A stretch of 33,914 nucleotides of DNA from Bacillota bacterium (GTDB lineage Bacteria; Bacillota; Clostridia; Lachnospirales; Lachnospiraceae): the NCBI GenBank assembly GCA_023415055.1, contig JAEZLZ010000148.1:1-33914 (forward strand), written 5' to 3'. This document shows, one piece after another, positions 32,569 through 33,914 of this stretch (position 1 is its first letter; each line of letters opens with the position of its first letter). Both the position numbers and the translations under genes were made by a program. Under the pieces are notes generated by a model, which was given only the letters and a program-made list of their open reading frames with translations, was not told the origin of the DNA and did no database searches.

Positions 32569-32790
32569 TTTGCTGCTCACCGGTATAATAATATCAAACG
32601 GAAATGTGGCGGTCAGTGGGGAACGAGGGTAAAACTCTTGAGAAAGTTGAAAACCAAGATGAAATACTGGAATATAAAATCTCTAAGGCATGAAAAAGTA
32701 GAGAACTTTTTTGCAGTAATGCTAATAATAAATTATAATATCCTTAAGCTGATAGATTTTATAAAGGAAATGGGACTATGTCAAAAATAA
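32569..32790 (+). pseudogene. C-terminal remnant of a transposase, probable IS4-type DDE family
   Basis: An open frame of about 73 codons runs from just after a stop to 32788-32790, without a proper start. The segments RYNNIKRKCGGQWGTRVKLL and HEKVENFFAVMLIINYN have the layout of the end of DDE transposases (W-G-x-x-V, then K-x-K, then VE-x-x-F-x-A-x-x-x-x-NYN). Only the extreme C-terminus remains, so it cannot be active. It overlaps the ATG region of the response regulator by 13 bases and contains its presumed promoter. Identification is by pattern only. Confidence 0.45.
32711..32739 (+). promoter_or_regulatory. Candidate promoter of the BceRS-like pair
   Basis: TTGCAG (32711-32716), a 17-base spacer and TATAAT (32734-32739), 38 bases before the response-regulator ATG. 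It lies within the transposase remnant, so the new gene pair may use a promoter formed by insertion. Confidence 0.45.
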
Positions 32791-33446
32791 TAATTATAGA
32801 AGATACTAAAACAATAAGAGAAGAACTTACAACTTTTCTAACTAAATATGGATATACGGTTTTTGCTCCAACAAACTTTGAGAACATTATTGAATATACT
32901 CTAGGGGAAGAACCTGATTTAATACTTCTAGACATAAACCTACCTGTATTTGATGGATACTATATATGCAGAGAAATAAGGAAAAGCTCAAATGTACCAA
33001 TAATAGTAGTTACAAGTAGGGATAATGAGGTGGATGAACTTATGAGTATCAATTTAGGCGCAGACGATTTCATTACAAAGCCATATAACACTCAAGTTCT
33101 TTTGGCAAGAATAACCTCTATATTAAGAAGGGTGCAAGGGGTTAACACTCAAGATGTAATCACTTATAATGATCTAAAGTTTAATATATCTAATGGATCT
33201 ATTAAATATAAAGGTATTTCAGCTGAACTGACAAAAAATGAAATTAAAATACTTTCTTGCTTGATAAAAAACAAAGGAAAAATAGTGTCAAGGGATGATC
33301 TAATGGACTTTATGTGGAGTTCAGATATTTTTGTAGATGATAATAATTTATCCGTTAATGTTACAAGATTAAGAAAAAAACTTGAGGAAGTGGGAATGAA
33401 AGAAAGTATAGAGACAAGACGTGGATTAGGATATATACTACCATGA
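32778..33446 (+). CDS. OmpR-family response regulator, BceR-like
   Basis: This 222-residue regulator has a receiver domain (residues 1-120; E8/D9, phospho-acceptor D52 in LLDINLP, K near 101) and a C-terminal winged-helix DNA-binding domain (about 125-222) with SVNVTRLRKKLEEVG and the closing TRRGLGYIL. The sequence matches the BceR/YxdJ group that controls peptide-antibiotic detoxification ABC transporters. The gene is visibly more AT-rich than those upstream, with codons such as ATA and AGA favoured, suggesting recent transfer. A GGAAATGGGA site precedes ATG. It overlaps the kinase gene by four bases (ATGA). Confidence 0.88.
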   Translation: MSKIIIIEDTKTIREELTTFLTKYGYTVFAPTNFENIIEYTLGEEPDLILLDINLPVFDGYYICREIRKSSNVPIIVVTSRDNEVDELMSINLGADDFITKPYNTQVLLARITSILRRVQGVNTQDVITYNDLKFNISNGSIKYKGISAELTKNEIKILSCLIKNKGKIVSRDDLMDFMWSSDIFVDDNNLSVNVTRLRKKLEEVGMKESIETRRGLGYILP

Positions 33447-33914
33447 ATATAAAAGATTATTTAAAAGATAGAACAACGTTTTTATTGATCAATTTTATGC
33501 TATTTACTATAGTATGGGTCATCATGCTACTAATTGAAATCAGTGCTAATATAATCATTCTGATTTTCTGCATATGGTTCCTTCCCATCTTTTCTTATAT
33601 AATTGCAGAGTATATTAAGCAAAAAAAATTTTATGTTGAAGTAACTAATATAATGGATAATCTAGATAAAAAATATCTGTTAGTTGAGATTATGAAGGAA
33701 CCTGAATTTATAGAAGGTAAGCTTGTATATAATTTGTTAAAAGTGGGCAATAAGGATATGCATGAACATGTAAAGAAGTATAAAGATATGGAAAGTGAAT
33801 ATAGAGAATATATTGAGACTTGGGTCCATGAGATAAAGACCCCCATTGCATCAGCAAGATTAATTATAGAAAATAATCAAAATGAGGTTACTAGAAACAT
33901 TAATTATGAAATAA
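33443..33914 (+). CDS. Intramembrane-sensing histidine kinase, BceS-like (partial)
   Basis: 157 residues of this kinase are inside the window; the 3' end is cut off. Two N-terminal membrane helices (about 12-32 and 36-55) are joined by only a few residues, so there is no extracellular sensor. This is the short-loop layout of BceS-type kinases, which sense bacitracin-like peptides through a partner ABC transporter. The H-box reads YIETWVHEIKTPIA with phospho-acceptor H129. The usual BceAB permease genes would be expected just beyond the window. Like its regulator it is AT-rich. Confidence 0.88.
   Translation, partial: MNIKDYLKDRTTFLLINFMLFTIVWVIMLLIEISANIIILIFCIWFLPIFSYIIAEYIKQKKFYVEVTNIMDNLDKKYLLVEIMKEPEFIEGKLVYNLLKVGNKDMHEHVKKYKDMESEYREYIETWVHEIKTPIASARLIIENNQNEVTRNINYEI

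Overview
The window reads as chromosomal DNA of an anaerobic, fermentative Gram-positive bacterium of the class Clostridia, most like the Lachnospiraceae. The grounds are moderate GC, strong AGGAGG-type ribosome sites, an energy-converting [NiFe] hydrogenase of Ech type, a BceRS-type two-component system, FtsEX beside a coiled-coil secreted protein, and many short overlapping genes on one strand. The genus is not proven by anything visible here.

Region 1 (1-9127) is one long plus-strand operon. It holds the last codons of an EchA-like antiporter subunit, then echB, echC, echD, echE and echF, then the maturation genes hypA, hypB, hypF, hypC, hypD and hypE. The membrane complex would couple ferredoxin-dependent H2 turnover to ion translocation, and the Hyp proteins build its NiFe(CN)2CO centre. 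No maturation protease is present, and the large subunit ends directly after its last cysteine motif, so none should be needed. Tandem hairpin/ribosome-site repeats fill the echC-echD gap.

Region 2 (9128-16298) has a HAD nucleotidase, a lactonase-fold beta-propeller protein, a strong terminator, a PcrA/UvrD helicase with a good promoter, an EamA transporter, and a water-forming type NADH oxidase coupled to a YkgJ-like cysteine-cluster protein. A bidirectional terminator closes the region.

Region 3 (16298-19595, minus strand) is a signalling locus. A receiver-histidine kinase is followed by a decayed response-regulator gene and then by a receiver-HDOD protein. Region 4 (19684-22594) is an ArsR-family repressor with a 14-bp-arm operator inside its own promoter, followed by a four-module sulfur-transfer protein (CoA-disulfide reductase, rhodanese, TusA, DsrE). 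It is probably a persulfide-response operon.

Region 5 (22595-25754) starts with a repeat array of extended -10 boxes and hairpins, including stems that keep pairing while their sequence changes. It leads into a secreted coiled-coil protein without a hydrolase domain, then divergent ftsE and ftsX. Region 6 (25775-32329) has a threonine aldolase, a ferredoxin-like aldo/keto reductase, a membrane MshEN (putative c-di-GMP receptor) protein, a PflA-like radical SAM protein and an RlmD/RumA-type rRNA methyltransferase with a repetitive basic N-terminal extension.

Region 7 (32330-33914) looks imported. It holds IS-like repeats, a probable transposase C-terminal remnant, and an AT-rich BceRS-type two-component system whose kinase runs off the window. 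The observations that most merit follow-up are the FtsEX/non-enzymatic coiled-coil pair with its repeat leader, the ArsR/four-module sulfur protein operon, and the hairpin repeats in the hydrogenase operon.
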